Position numbers and translations under genes: made by a program
Notes under the pieces: generated by a model
The model's database searches: none
What the model saw: only the letters and a program-made list of their open reading frames with translations
Told to the model about the DNA's origin: nothing
In this document: positions 36,784-44,327 of the stretch, piece by piece
How the letters are laid out: every line of letters starts with the position of its first letter
Numbering within the stretch: position 1 is the stretch's first letter
DNA from: Nevskiaceae bacterium
Lineage (GTDB): Bacteria; Pseudomonadota; Gammaproteobacteria; Nevskiales; Nevskiaceae
DNA: 64,000 nucleotides
Assembly (NCBI GenBank): GCA_008012115.1
Contig: SSEB01000003.1
Location: 310,001 to 374,000, forward strand
Direction: 5' to 3'

Positions 36784-37899
36784 CTAGAGCGCGCGGGGGG
36801 CGTTGATGCCGGCCGGCGAGCAGGCGCGGCCGGTGAACTTGCGCGGCAGCGAGGTCACGCACTGGCGGTGACCGCGGTCGTCGATGCGGATTTCCAGATC
36901 GACGCCCTCGATCGGCCGCGGTGTGAAGGTCAGCGACACCGTGCCGTGCTCGCCCAGCCGCATCGTCGCCACGCCGGCGATCGGCGTGTTTTCCGCCAGG
37001 CCCAGTTCACCCGCGTTGAGCGGCCAGCGGCCGCGCCGTTCGTGGTAGGCCGCCACCTGCTCGCTGACCGTGCGGGCGCGTTCGATGGCCAGCGCCACCT
37101 GGCTGCGCACCGCGTAGTCCTGGTAGGCCGGGATCGCCAACGCCGCCAGCATGCCCATGGCAAAGGGCACCAGCAGGAGCAGTGCCACCAGCACCCAGGT
37201 CAACGCGCCCCAGCCGCCGATGTGGCTGGCGGAGAAATCCAGCCGCGGATGACGGTCGCTGACGCCCTCGATCACCGTGGTGCCGCAGATCATGTCGTGC
37301 AGGCCCTTGCGGCGTGCGTTGAACAGCGGCACGAGGTAGGGAATCAGCAGCATGCCGAACAGCATCAGCAGGGCGTAGCGTCCGAGCGCCAGCCGCGTGC
37401 CGAGCGCGCGGCCGTCGTCACGCACCACGCGGATGCCGACGGCGCGCTTGCCCAGCGTGGCGCCCTCGTCGCGGCCCTGCAGCAGGCCGTAGTAGGCGAG
37501 GCTGGCCAGCAGCGCCAGCGGTTCGCCGACGGCGAAGGCCGCGCCATCGTCGTCGATCAGCAGTCGCGGCAGCAGGAACAGCAGGCACAGCGGCAGGATC
37601 AGGACGAGCCCGTCGATCAGCGAGGCCGCGGCGCGGCGACCGTAGGCCGCGATCACCGGCGTCTCGGTCGGACCGGCGTGGTGGGCGGCATCGAGCGCGG
37701 GCAACGGCGGCGGTGCGGCGGGCGCCGCCAGCAGACCGGTGCCGGCCAGCACGCGCGTGGCGGCCTGCCAGTCGGCGAGGCCGTCCATCCACATCGGCGT
37801 GTCCGTACCGACGCGGCCTTCGCGGATCAGCGCCGCGACCTGCTCCAGCGTGTACGGACCCCTGGACTCGCCGTTGTCGGCGACGAAATAGCGTGTCAT
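36784..37899 (-). CDS. GYF_2-RDD-pilin-like fusion membrane protein
   Basis: A 371-residue protein with three recognisable parts. Residues 1-50 are a GYF_2 domain (YFVADNGESRGPYTLEQVAALIREGRV). Residues about 84-215 are an RDD membrane domain with three helices (YGRRAAASLIDGLVL, TLGKRAVGIRVV). Residues about 235-371 begin with a hydrophobic helix and AIPAYQDYAVRSQVALAIERA, the form of a type IV pilin N-terminus, followed by a pilin-like globular domain with two Cys near the end. Function is unknown; an envelope sensor or assembly factor is possible. It lies in the same direction as the amidotransferase-msrB genes. Confidence 0.78.
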   Translation of the reverse strand: MTRYFVADNGESRGPYTLEQVAALIREGRVGTDTPMWMDGLADWQAATRVLAGTGLLAAPAAPPPLPALDAAHHAGPTETPVIAAYGRRAAASLIDGLVLILPLCLLFLLPRLLIDDDGAAFAVGEPLALLASLAYYGLLQGRDEGATLGKRAVGIRVVRDDGRALGTRLALGRYALLMLFGMLLIPYLVPLFNARRKGLHDMICGTTVIEGVSDRHPRLDFSASHIGGWGALTWVLVALLLLVPFAMGMLAALAIPAYQDYAVRSQVALAIERARTVSEQVAAYHERRGRWPLNAGELGLAENTPIAGVATMRLGEHGTVSLTFTPRPIEGVDLEIRIDDRGHRQCVTSLPRKFTGRACSPAGINAPRAL

Positions 37900-37929
37900 C
37901 CGGTCGTCCCTAACAATGTCTGCCGCGCT

Positions 37930-38622
37930 TCAGGCACGGTCGAGGTTATCCAGCAGTTTCAGCATCAGCCGGTTGTTCTCGGCGAAGCGCGAGACGTCGG
38001 CCAGGATCGTCTCCGGCGTCTGCACGTAACGCGCGGGCGCGGGCCGCTCGTGCTCGAACCAGACACGGGCATTGGCGGCCGTCACTTCCAGGTGGAACTG
38101 GATGGCGGCGATGCGGCCGTCGCGCTCGTAGGCCTGGTGTGCGCAGGCCTCACTGGACGCCAGCAGCGTGGCGTCCGGCGGAATCTCGAAGGTGTCGCCA
38201 TGCCAGTGAAAGGCGGTGAAAGTCTCCGGGAAGCCGGCAAACAGGGTCGAGCGACGGGCCGCCGCGGTCATCGTCACCGGAAACCAGCCGATCTCGCTGT
38301 GCGCGTTGCGCGTCACCGGCGCGCCCAGCGCGTCGGCGATCAGTTGCGCGCCCAGGCAGATGCCGAGCAGTTTCTTGCGCGCGTGCACGGCGTCGAGAAT
38401 CAGCGCCTTCTCGGCACGCAGCCACGGGTGGGCGTCGTACTCATCAATATTCATCGGCCCGCCCATTACGATCAGCCAGTCGAAGGCCGAGACCGGCGGC
38501 GGCGTCTCACCCGCGTAGAGCCGGGTGTGAGTGACGGTGTGGCCGCGCGCCGCCAGCCAGGGCGCGATGCAGCCCAGGTCCTCGAAATCGGCGTGCTGCA
38601 GCCAGTGCACCCGCTGTGTCAT
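37930..38622 (-). CDS. Class I glutamine amidotransferase-like protein (GMP synthase GATase type)
   Basis: A 230-residue cytosolic protein: [14 protein letters not shown] contains the nucleophile Cys, and [11 protein letters not shown] and IQFHLEV (His and Glu) complete the triad. Stand-alone proteins of this type resemble the GuaA amidotransferase domain; some deglutamylate small molecules, and the substrate here is unknown. Its start overlaps the msrB stop by ATGA, so it is translated together with msrB. Confidence 0.85.
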   Translation of the reverse strand: MTQRVHWLQHADFEDLGCIAPWLAARGHTVTHTRLYAGETPPPVSAFDWLIVMGGPMNIDEYDAHPWLRAEKALILDAVHARKKLLGICLGAQLIADALGAPVTRNAHSEIGWFPVTMTAAARRSTLFAGFPETFTAFHWHGDTFEIPPDATLLASSEACAHQAYERDGRIAAIQFHLEVTAANARVWFEHERPAPARYVQTPETILADVSRFAENNRLMLKLLDNLDRA

Positions 38623-39032
38623 GCCTTGCCGGCCTCGCCGCGCGGCACGAAGCGGATCGACGCCGAGTTGATGCAGTAACGCAGGCCGGTGGGCGGCGGG
38701 CCGTCGTTGAAGACATGGCCCATGTGCGCGCCGCAGCGCTCGCAGTGCACCTCGGTGCGGATCATGCCGTGGCTGCGGTCCAGCGTTTCGCCGATCGGCG
38801 CCGTGGTGTCGATGGGGCGGTTGAAGCTGGGCCAGCCGCAGTGCGCTTCGAACTTGTGGCCGGAGTCGAACAGCGGCGCATCGCAGCAGACGCAGACGTA
38901 AACGCCGTCGGCATCGTGATTCCAGTACTCGCCGGTGAAGGCGCGCTCGGTGCCGTGCTGCCGCGTCACGCGGTACTGTTCCGGCGTGAGCTGCGCGCGC
39001 CACTCGGCGTCGGATTTTTCGATCTTGTCCAT
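38619..39032 (-). CDS. msrB: Peptide-methionine (R)-S-oxide reductase
   Basis: A 137-residue enzyme that repairs Met-R-sulfoxide in proteins. It has the zinc pairs Cys47/Cys50 (CVCC) and Cys97/Cys100 (CERC), the GWPSF substrate pocket, and the catalytic Cys120 in [11 protein letters not shown]. There is no signal peptide, so it is cytosolic. Full family length. It overlaps the amidotransferase-like gene by 4 bp. Another methionine-sulfoxide enzyme (msrC-like) lies at 41360-41845. Confidence 0.97.
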   Translation of the reverse strand: MDKIEKSDAEWRAQLTPEQYRVTRQHGTERAFTGEYWNHDADGVYVCVCCDAPLFDSGHKFEAHCGWPSFNRPIDTTAPIGETLDRSHGMIRTEVHCERCGAHMGHVFNDGPPPTGLRYCINSASIRFVPRGEAGKA

Positions 39033-39095
39033 GGGTTCACTCCTGGTGTCCCACTATACTGCCGGGCAACGTTTGCGCCTGTCAGGGATTTGCCC

Positions 39096-39743
39096 ATGTC
39101 CACCGAGGTATTCGCCGCTGCCGCCGTCGGCCTGGCCGTGCTCGCCATCGCCGCCGATTTCAATGAGCGCCGCCGTCACGACAGCTTCTATCTGCTCAAG
39201 CCGCTCACCACGCTGATGATCATCGGCATGGCCGCCACCGCGCCGTCCGGCGAGGCGCGCTCGCTGATGCTGCTGGCGCTGGGGCTATCCCTGGTTGGCG
39301 ACATCTGCCTGATGTTCGACGGCCAGGGCTGGTTCATGGCCGGCCTGTCGAGTTTCCTGCTGGCGCATCTCGCCTTCATCCCCGCGCTGCTGCACGGGGT
39401 GCCTTCGCCCACGCTGCCGCTGTGGAGCGCGGCCATCGTCGTCTGGGGCCTGGGCTTCTTCATCTGGCTGCTGCCCAAGACCGGCGCGCTCAAGCCCGCC
39501 GTGCTGGTCTACGGCGTGGTGCTGATGGCCATGGCCCTGGCCGCCGTCGCGCGCTGGACCGTGCAGCCGACCGAGGCCTCGCGCCTCGCGCTGGTCGGCG
39601 CGCTGCTGTTCGTGGTGTCGGATTCCTCGCTGGCCGTGCGCCAGTTCGTCGGCCGCTACCGCGCGGCGCAGGCGCTGATTCTCAGCACTTATTGGGCGGC
39701 GATTGGATTGATGGCGTATTCGCTGACGCTGGCCTCGCGCTAG
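39096..39743 (+). CDS. YhhN-family lysoplasmalogenase-like membrane protein
   Basis: A 215-residue protein with about eight transmembrane helices and the YhhN/TMEM86 pattern: FYLLKPLTTLMII, LGLSLVGDICLMFDGQGWFMAGLSSFLLAHLAFI and GALLFVVSDSSLAVRQFVG, including the membrane Asp residues expected in the site. Animal TMEM86B cleaves the vinyl ether of lysoplasmalogen; the bacterial substrate is uncertain. It converges on rcnA with a 4-bp overlap. Confidence 0.87.
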   Translation: MSTEVFAAAAVGLAVLAIAADFNERRRHDSFYLLKPLTTLMIIGMAATAPSGEARSLMLLALGLSLVGDICLMFDGQGWFMAGLSSFLLAHLAFIPALLHGVPSPTLPLWSAAIVVWGLGFFIWLLPKTGALKPAVLVYGVVLMAMALAAVARWTVQPTEASRLALVGALLFVVSDSSLAVRQFVGRYRAAQALILSTYWAAIGLMAYSLTLASR

Positions 39744-40882
39744 GCCAAAGCCCTCAGCCCTTGGTAGCCGATGTAGCAGCCGACGATCAGGATCAACACG
39801 CTCGATAGATAGGGCGCCTTGCGGGCGAAGTCGCCAAAACCGTTCCAGTGCTTTTGCGCGTGTTTCACGCTCAGCGCCGCGACGGTTCCGGACGCCACCA
39901 TCGTCATCGCGAGACCGATGCTGAAGCACAGCACCAGCGATGCGCCCAAGGCGATCTTCTTCAGTTGCAGGCACAGCAGCAGCACGGTGATCGAGGCCGG
40001 GCAGGGAATCAGTCCGCCCGTCAGGCCGAACATGACGATCTGTCCGGTGGTGACGTGACGGTCGGCAAAGCGGCGGCGGATGTCATTGGCGTGGGCCAGC
40101 TCGTGCGCGTCCTGGTAGCCGGGCGCGGCGACATCCAGCCCTTCGTAGTCGCTGATCGCGTGATGATGGTGCTCGACGAATTCCACGTCGTAGTCATGGC
40201 TGTGCCCGGAATGTCCGAGGCTCAGACGCGCAACGAACTCGTGCGGCTCCGGAATCTCCTGCGCGGATTCCAGAAAGCCCTCACGCTGGAGGAACTGGAA
40301 CGTCTGCCGCTCGCCATTGGACCGTTCTGTCTCGATGCGAACTTCGTCGGCCGTCCACGCATGGCCGCGATGGCCTTCCCGATACAGACGGAACCGTGGC
40401 GGCACGCCGTCCTCGAAAACTTCGAGGCGGACCACGCCATGGCCGGTGTCGATCGTTTTCGCCTCATCGTGATGATGGTCGTGATCGTGATCGTGATCGT
40501 GATGGTGATCATGGCCGTGGTCATGGTCATGGGCCGCGACCTGATCGCGCCGGATGCGCCAGAGCATCCACAGCGCCACGCCGATGATCAGCACGGCCGA
40601 CGCCACCTGAAAATACGGCTCGGTCGCTTCGGCATTCCAGTTCTGGCCAAAGTACAGCCCGGCCATCGCCACGGCCCAGACCACGGCGGTATGCGAGACC
40701 GTGGCGCTCAGCCCCAGCAGCACGGCCTGGCCGACGGTGCCACGGATTGCGACGATGAAGGCCGCCATCATGGTTTTTGAATGTCCGGGCTCCAGGCCGT
40801 GCAGCGCGCCCAGCAGGATGGCGCTGGGTACGAACAGCCAGCCGTTGCCGTTTTGCAGAATCGTCGCGAATTCCGTCATCAC
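39740..40882 (-). CDS. rcnA: Nickel/cobalt efflux protein RcnA
   Basis: A 380-residue inner-membrane exporter with six or more helices. Landmarks are LLGALHGLEPGHSKTMMAAF near the start, TVSHTAVVW, a His/Asp-rich cytoplasmic loop at about 117-140 (HDHDHGHDHHHDHDHDHDHH) and FGLTGGLIPCPASITVLLLC. RcnA exports Ni and Co in E. coli. The frame starts at GTG 40882, with an ATG one codon later; AAAGGA precedes both. It is divergent from rcnR with an exact RcnR-type operator between. A long hydrophilic insert follows the His-rich part. Confidence 0.93.
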   Translation of the reverse strand: MMTEFATILQNGNGWLFVPSAILLGALHGLEPGHSKTMMAAFIVAIRGTVGQAVLLGLSATVSHTAVVWAVAMAGLYFGQNWNAEATEPYFQVASAVLIIGVALWMLWRIRRDQVAAHDHDHGHDHHHDHDHDHDHHHDEAKTIDTGHGVVRLEVFEDGVPPRFRLYREGHRGHAWTADEVRIETERSNGERQTFQFLQREGFLESAQEIPEPHEFVARLSLGHSGHSHDYDVEFVEHHHHAISDYEGLDVAAPGYQDAHELAHANDIRRRFADRHVTTGQIVMFGLTGGLIPCPASITVLLLCLQLKKIALGASLVLCFSIGLAMTMVASGTVAALSVKHAQKHWNGFGDFARKAPYLSSVLILIVGCYIGYQGLRALA

Positions 40883-40896
40883 ATTGTCCTTTCATA

Positions 40897-40911
40897 TACT
40901 GCCCCCCAGTA
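40897..40911. promoter_or_regulatory. RcnR operator
   Basis: On the minus strand the sequence reads TACT-GGGGGG-C-AGTA, exactly the TACT-G6-N-AGTA site described for E. coli RcnR, and its outer bases extend the dyad (ATATACT...AGTATAT). It lies between divergent rcnA and rcnR, so the regulator probably represses both. Confidence 0.88.
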
Positions 40912-40938
40912 TATTATCAAGTAATATGCAAAACCGAT

Positions 40939-41211
40939 ATGACCCACACCGTCAAAGACAAGGCGAAGCTGCTGAGCCGCGTTCGGCGCATCCAGGGCCA
41001 GGCGGCTGCCCTCGAACGCATGCTCGAGAGCGAAGCGGGGCACGCTGAATTTCTGCAGCAGCTTGCCGCGCTGCGTGGCGCGGTGAACGGCCTGATGAGC
41101 GCCGTCATCGAGGGCCATCTCGTCGAGCATCTGGTGGAGGAGCACGACTATCGACGGCGGCAGCAGGATCTCGACGCCGTTCTTCAGACGCTGAAATCCT
41201 ACCTGCGCTGA
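40939..41211 (+). CDS. rcnR: RcnR/CsoR-family metal-sensing repressor with Cys35 replaced by His
   Basis: A 90-residue all-helical repressor aligning without gaps to E. coli RcnR: MTHTVKDKAKLLSRVRRIQGQ, LAALRGAVNGLMSAVIEGHLVEHLVEEHD, DLDAVLQTLKSYLR. Metal ligands His3, His60 and His64 are present, but position 35, Cys in RcnR and in most of the family, is His here (SEAGHAEFLQQ), and the protein has no Cys at all. It probably binds the operator at 40897-40911 and releases it on metal binding. Metal choice may differ from E. coli. Confidence 0.92.
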   Translation: MTHTVKDKAKLLSRVRRIQGQAAALERMLESEAGHAEFLQQLAALRGAVNGLMSAVIEGHLVEHLVEEHDYRRRQQDLDAVLQTLKSYLR

Positions 41212-41359
41212 ATCCCCGCGCGGTTCGCCGCCTTTAAACGAAGCGCCGGGGCCATCGCCGGCGACGAACGTCGCGTTGCCGAGGGCGGGGCAACTCTGAA
41301 CGGTCTTTTGCGGGAAACGTTGGCCGACCTGTCTTCGCGCTCGGCGGGCGGGATGCCGC

Positions 41360-41845
41360 TTAGCGAATCGCCCGCACCCAGCACGCCGCCAGCGCTTCCA
41401 GTCCCTTGCGGTCCTCTTCGTCGAAGCGCTTGAACTGCGGACTGTCGAGGTCGAGCACGCCGAGCAGTGCGTCGCCGTCGAGCAGTGGCACCACGATCTC
41501 CGAATTGGAGGCCGCATCGCAGGCGATGTGGCCGGGGAAGGCGTGCACGTCTTCGACGATCACCGTGCGGCGTTCGGCGGCGGCGGTGCCGCAGACGCCT
41601 TTGCCGATCGCGATGCGCAGGCAGGCGGGCTTGCCCTGGAAGGGGCCGAGCACCAGTTCGCGCCCATCGAAGCGGTAGAAGCCGGCCCAGTTGAGATCGG
41701 GCAGCGAGTGCCAGATCAGCGCGGCGAGGTTGGCGGCGTTGGCGACGCGGTCGCGTTCGCCGTGGAACAGCGCCTCGGCCTGCTGCAGCAGTTCGGCGTA
41801 GAGGGCGGGCTTGTCGGTGGCGGCAGAAGGTTTGAGTTCGAACAT
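41360..41845 (-). CDS. msrC: Free methionine-(R)-sulfoxide reductase (GAF domain)
   Basis: A 161-residue single GAF domain. The three Cys of the fRMsr active site are present with the right spacing: Cys75 (PACLRI), Cys85 (KGVCGTAA) and Cys109 (HIACDAAS), matching 84/94/118 of the E. coli enzyme. LNWAGFYRF and SEIVVPLLDGDALLGVLDLDS are also typical. It reduces free Met-R-sulfoxide with thioredoxin. Start MFELKPS at 41845 is chosen; a GTG at 41863 would add six residues. No clear Shine-Dalgarno. Confidence 0.92.
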   Translation of the reverse strand: MFELKPSAATDKPALYAELLQQAEALFHGERDRVANAANLAALIWHSLPDLNWAGFYRFDGRELVLGPFQGKPACLRIAIGKGVCGTAAAERRTVIVEDVHAFPGHIACDAASNSEIVVPLLDGDALLGVLDLDSPQFKRFDEEDRKGLEALAACWVRAIR

Positions 41846-41934
41846 GCCGATATTCTGCGCCACTGCCGTCCCGCATGCGGCGCGCGCAGCGCTGGGGCCG
41901 GAGCCTTCGGGTGGCGTCCAAGTCGATTCCGGGC

Positions 41935-42048
41935 GCCACCCGCTCCCGGTGTTTTCCCTGGGCAGATGGTTATATTTAATATACTAAATATTAAATTAAT
42001 AAATAATTATAAACATTCCATATAGGCTTTTTACCGACAGCGGGTGGT
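41935..42048 (+). repeat. 114-bp AT-core palindromic element, copy 6
   Basis: Left end GCCACCCGCT (41935-41944), core 41969-42014 from GTTATATTTAAT to TATAAAC, right end AGCGGGTGGT (42039-42048), total 114 bp. The left arm contains TTTTCCCTGGGCAGA. It lies between divergent msrC and the first M13 peptidase gene, 99 bp before the latter's start. Confidence 0.95.
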
Positions 42049-42147
42049 GGATTTGGCGTCGCGGTCGGGGGCTGAGGGAATTCCCGGCTCAAGCCGCGGT
42101 CCCTGCATTGCTATTCTCGGCCGTCACAAAATCTGGGGAGACCACGA

Positions 42148-44223
42148 ATGATGAAGCCCATGCTGGGCGCGCTGAGCGCCCTCGCGCTGGCCGCCTGCGC
42201 CACGCAGTCCACCGAAACCACCAAGCTGACGGTGCCCGCCAAGGCGACGGCGCCGGCACCGGCCGCCGCGCTGGTGTCAGGCATCGAGCCTGGCAATGCC
42301 GACGCCGCGGTGCGTCCGCAGGACGATCTGTACCGCGCCGTCGATGGCCAGTGGCTGGCCAAGACCGAGATTCCCGCCGACAAGTCCAACTACGGCGCGT
42401 TCACCCAGCTGGCCGACAATGCCGAAGCGCAGTTGCGCGGCATCATCGAGGCGGCCGCCGGCAAGACGGACAAGGTGCCGGGCAGCGATGAGCAGAAGGT
42501 TGGCGATCTCTACGCCAGCTTCATGGACGAAAAGACCGCGGATCTCAAGGGCGTGCGCCCGGCGCTGCCGGAGCTGCAGCGCGTCGATGCGCTCAAGAGC
42601 AAGAAGGACATCCCGGCGCTGATGGCGCATCACCAGCGTATCGGCATCAACACGCCGCTGATCGGCGGCGTGCACCAGGACGCCAAGGATCCGACCAAGT
42701 ACGTGATCGACTTCTTCCAGGCCGGCCTCGGCCTGCCGGACCGCGACTACTACCTGCAGGACGATCCCAAGTTCAAGCAGGTGCGCGCGCAGTATGTCGA
42801 GCACATCCGCAGCATGTATCGCCTGGCCGGCCTGCCGCACGGCAAGACCGCAGCCAAGAAAATCCTGGCGCTGGAAACCGAAATCGCGCGCGCCCACTGG
42901 AGCAACGTGGAAGTGCGCGACGCGGTCAAGGCCTATAACCCGTTCGACGTCGACCAGCTCAAGACGCTGTCGCCGCAGTTCGACTGGACCGCGTTCGTCA
43001 AGGACGTGGGCGCCGGCAGCCAGAAGCGCGTGGTGATCAGCCAGCCGAGCTATGTCACCGCCTTCGGCAAGCTGCTCGACAAGACGTCGCTGGAAACCTG
43101 GAAGACCTATTTCCGCTGGCGCGTGCTCAGCGCCGATGCGCCGTATCTCGACCAGCATTTCGCCGCCGAGAGCTTCGCCTTCAACGGCGGCGTGCTCAAC
43201 GGCATCAAGGAAGACCGCCCGCGCTGGAAGCGCGGCGTGGCCCTGATCGAAAACTCGCTGGGCGAGAGCGTCGGCAAGATCTACGTGGCGCAGTATTTCC
43301 CGCCCGAAGCCAAGCAGCGCATGGACGTGCTGGTGCACAACCTGCTGGCGGCGTACAAGGACAGCATCGACGGTCTCGACTGGATGGGCCCGGAGACGCG
43401 CAAGGCGGCGCAGACCAAGCTCGCCAAGTTCACGCCCAAGATCGGCTATCCCGACAAGTGGCGCGACTACGCGGCGCTGACCATCCAGCCGGATGACCTG
43501 GTCGGCAACGTTTACCGCGCCAGCGAGTTCGAGTACCAGCGCAACATCAACAAGCTCGGCCAGCCCATCGACCGCGGCGAGTGGGGCATGACGCCGCAGA
43601 CGGTCAACGCCTACTACAACCCGGAGATGAACGAGATCGTGTTCCCGGCCGCGATCCTGCAGCCGCCGTTCTTCAATCTGAAGGCGGACGACGCCGTGAA
43701 CTACGGCGGCATCGGCGCGGTGATCGGTCACGAGATCAGCCACGGCTTCGACGACCAGGGCAGCCGCTACGACGGTGACGGCGTGCTGCGCGACTGGTGG
43801 ACGGCGGACGACCGCAAGAACTTCGAGGCGCGCACCAAGGCGCTGATCGAGCAGTACAACCAGTACGAGCCGGTCAAGGGTTACAAGCTCAACGGCGCCT
43901 TCACCATCGGCGAGAACATCGCCGATCTCGCCGGCATGACCATCGCGTACAAGGCCTACAAGCTGTCGCTCAAGGGGCAGGAAGCGCCGGTGATCGACGG
44001 CCTCACCGGCGACCAGCGCTTCTTCATGGGCTGGGCGCAGGTCTGGCGCCGCAAGTACCGCGAAGAGAACCTGATCGCGCGCATCAAGACCGATCCGCAC
44101 TCGCCCAGCGAGTTCCGCTGCAACGGCGTGGTCACCAACCTGCCGGGCTACTACGACGCCTTCGGCGTGAAGCCGGGCGACCGCCTGTACAAGGCGCCGG
44201 AGCAGCGCATCAAGCTCTGGTAA
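42148..44223 (+). CDS. M13 (neprilysin-like) zinc metallopeptidase lipoprotein, paralogue 1
   Basis: A 691-residue peptidase with a lipoprotein signal (LALAACAT). It opens RPQDDLYRAVDGQWLAKTEIP, typical of the M13 N-domain. The zinc site is IGHEISHGFDDQGS with HEISH at 528-532, and the third ligand Glu is in GENIADLAG; NAYYNPEMNEIVFPA (substrate-binding) and the C-terminal KAPEQRIKLW are also present. It probably degrades peptides in the periplasm. GGGGAG precedes the ATG. It is followed by a terminator and then a second M13 gene of very similar sequence. Confidence 0.95.
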   Translation: MMKPMLGALSALALAACATQSTETTKLTVPAKATAPAPAAALVSGIEPGNADAAVRPQDDLYRAVDGQWLAKTEIPADKSNYGAFTQLADNAEAQLRGIIEAAAGKTDKVPGSDEQKVGDLYASFMDEKTADLKGVRPALPELQRVDALKSKKDIPALMAHHQRIGINTPLIGGVHQDAKDPTKYVIDFFQAGLGLPDRDYYLQDDPKFKQVRAQYVEHIRSMYRLAGLPHGKTAAKKILALETEIARAHWSNVEVRDAVKAYNPFDVDQLKTLSPQFDWTAFVKDVGAGSQKRVVISQPSYVTAFGKLLDKTSLETWKTYFRWRVLSADAPYLDQHFAAESFAFNGGVLNGIKEDRPRWKRGVALIENSLGESVGKIYVAQYFPPEAKQRMDVLVHNLLAAYKDSIDGLDWMGPETRKAAQTKLAKFTPKIGYPDKWRDYAALTIQPDDLVGNVYRASEFEYQRNINKLGQPIDRGEWGMTPQTVNAYYNPEMNEIVFPAAILQPPFFNLKADDAVNYGGIGAVIGHEISHGFDDQGSRYDGDGVLRDWWTADDRKNFEARTKALIEQYNQYEPVKGYKLNGAFTIGENIADLAGMTIAYKAYKLSLKGQEAPVIDGLTGDQRFFMGWAQVWRRKYREENLIARIKTDPHSPSEFRCNGVVTNLPGYYDAFGVKPGDRLYKAPEQRIKLW

Positions 44224-44244
44224 CGCCGTTTTTTTGCAAGGAAG

Positions 44245-44272
44245 GACCGGCGCAAGCCGGTCTTTCTTTTTT
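44245..44272 (+). terminator. Rho-independent terminator between the M13 genes
   Basis: Perfect stem GACCGGC-GCAA-GCCGGTC followed by TTTCTTTTTT, 21 bp after the first M13 stop codon. It suggests that the two paralogues are transcribed separately. Confidence 0.9.
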
Positions 44273-44327
44273 CCACGGCACAGGCGTTATGCTTGTGTCG
44301 AATATTCATCGCTTATCCGAGGCTTCG

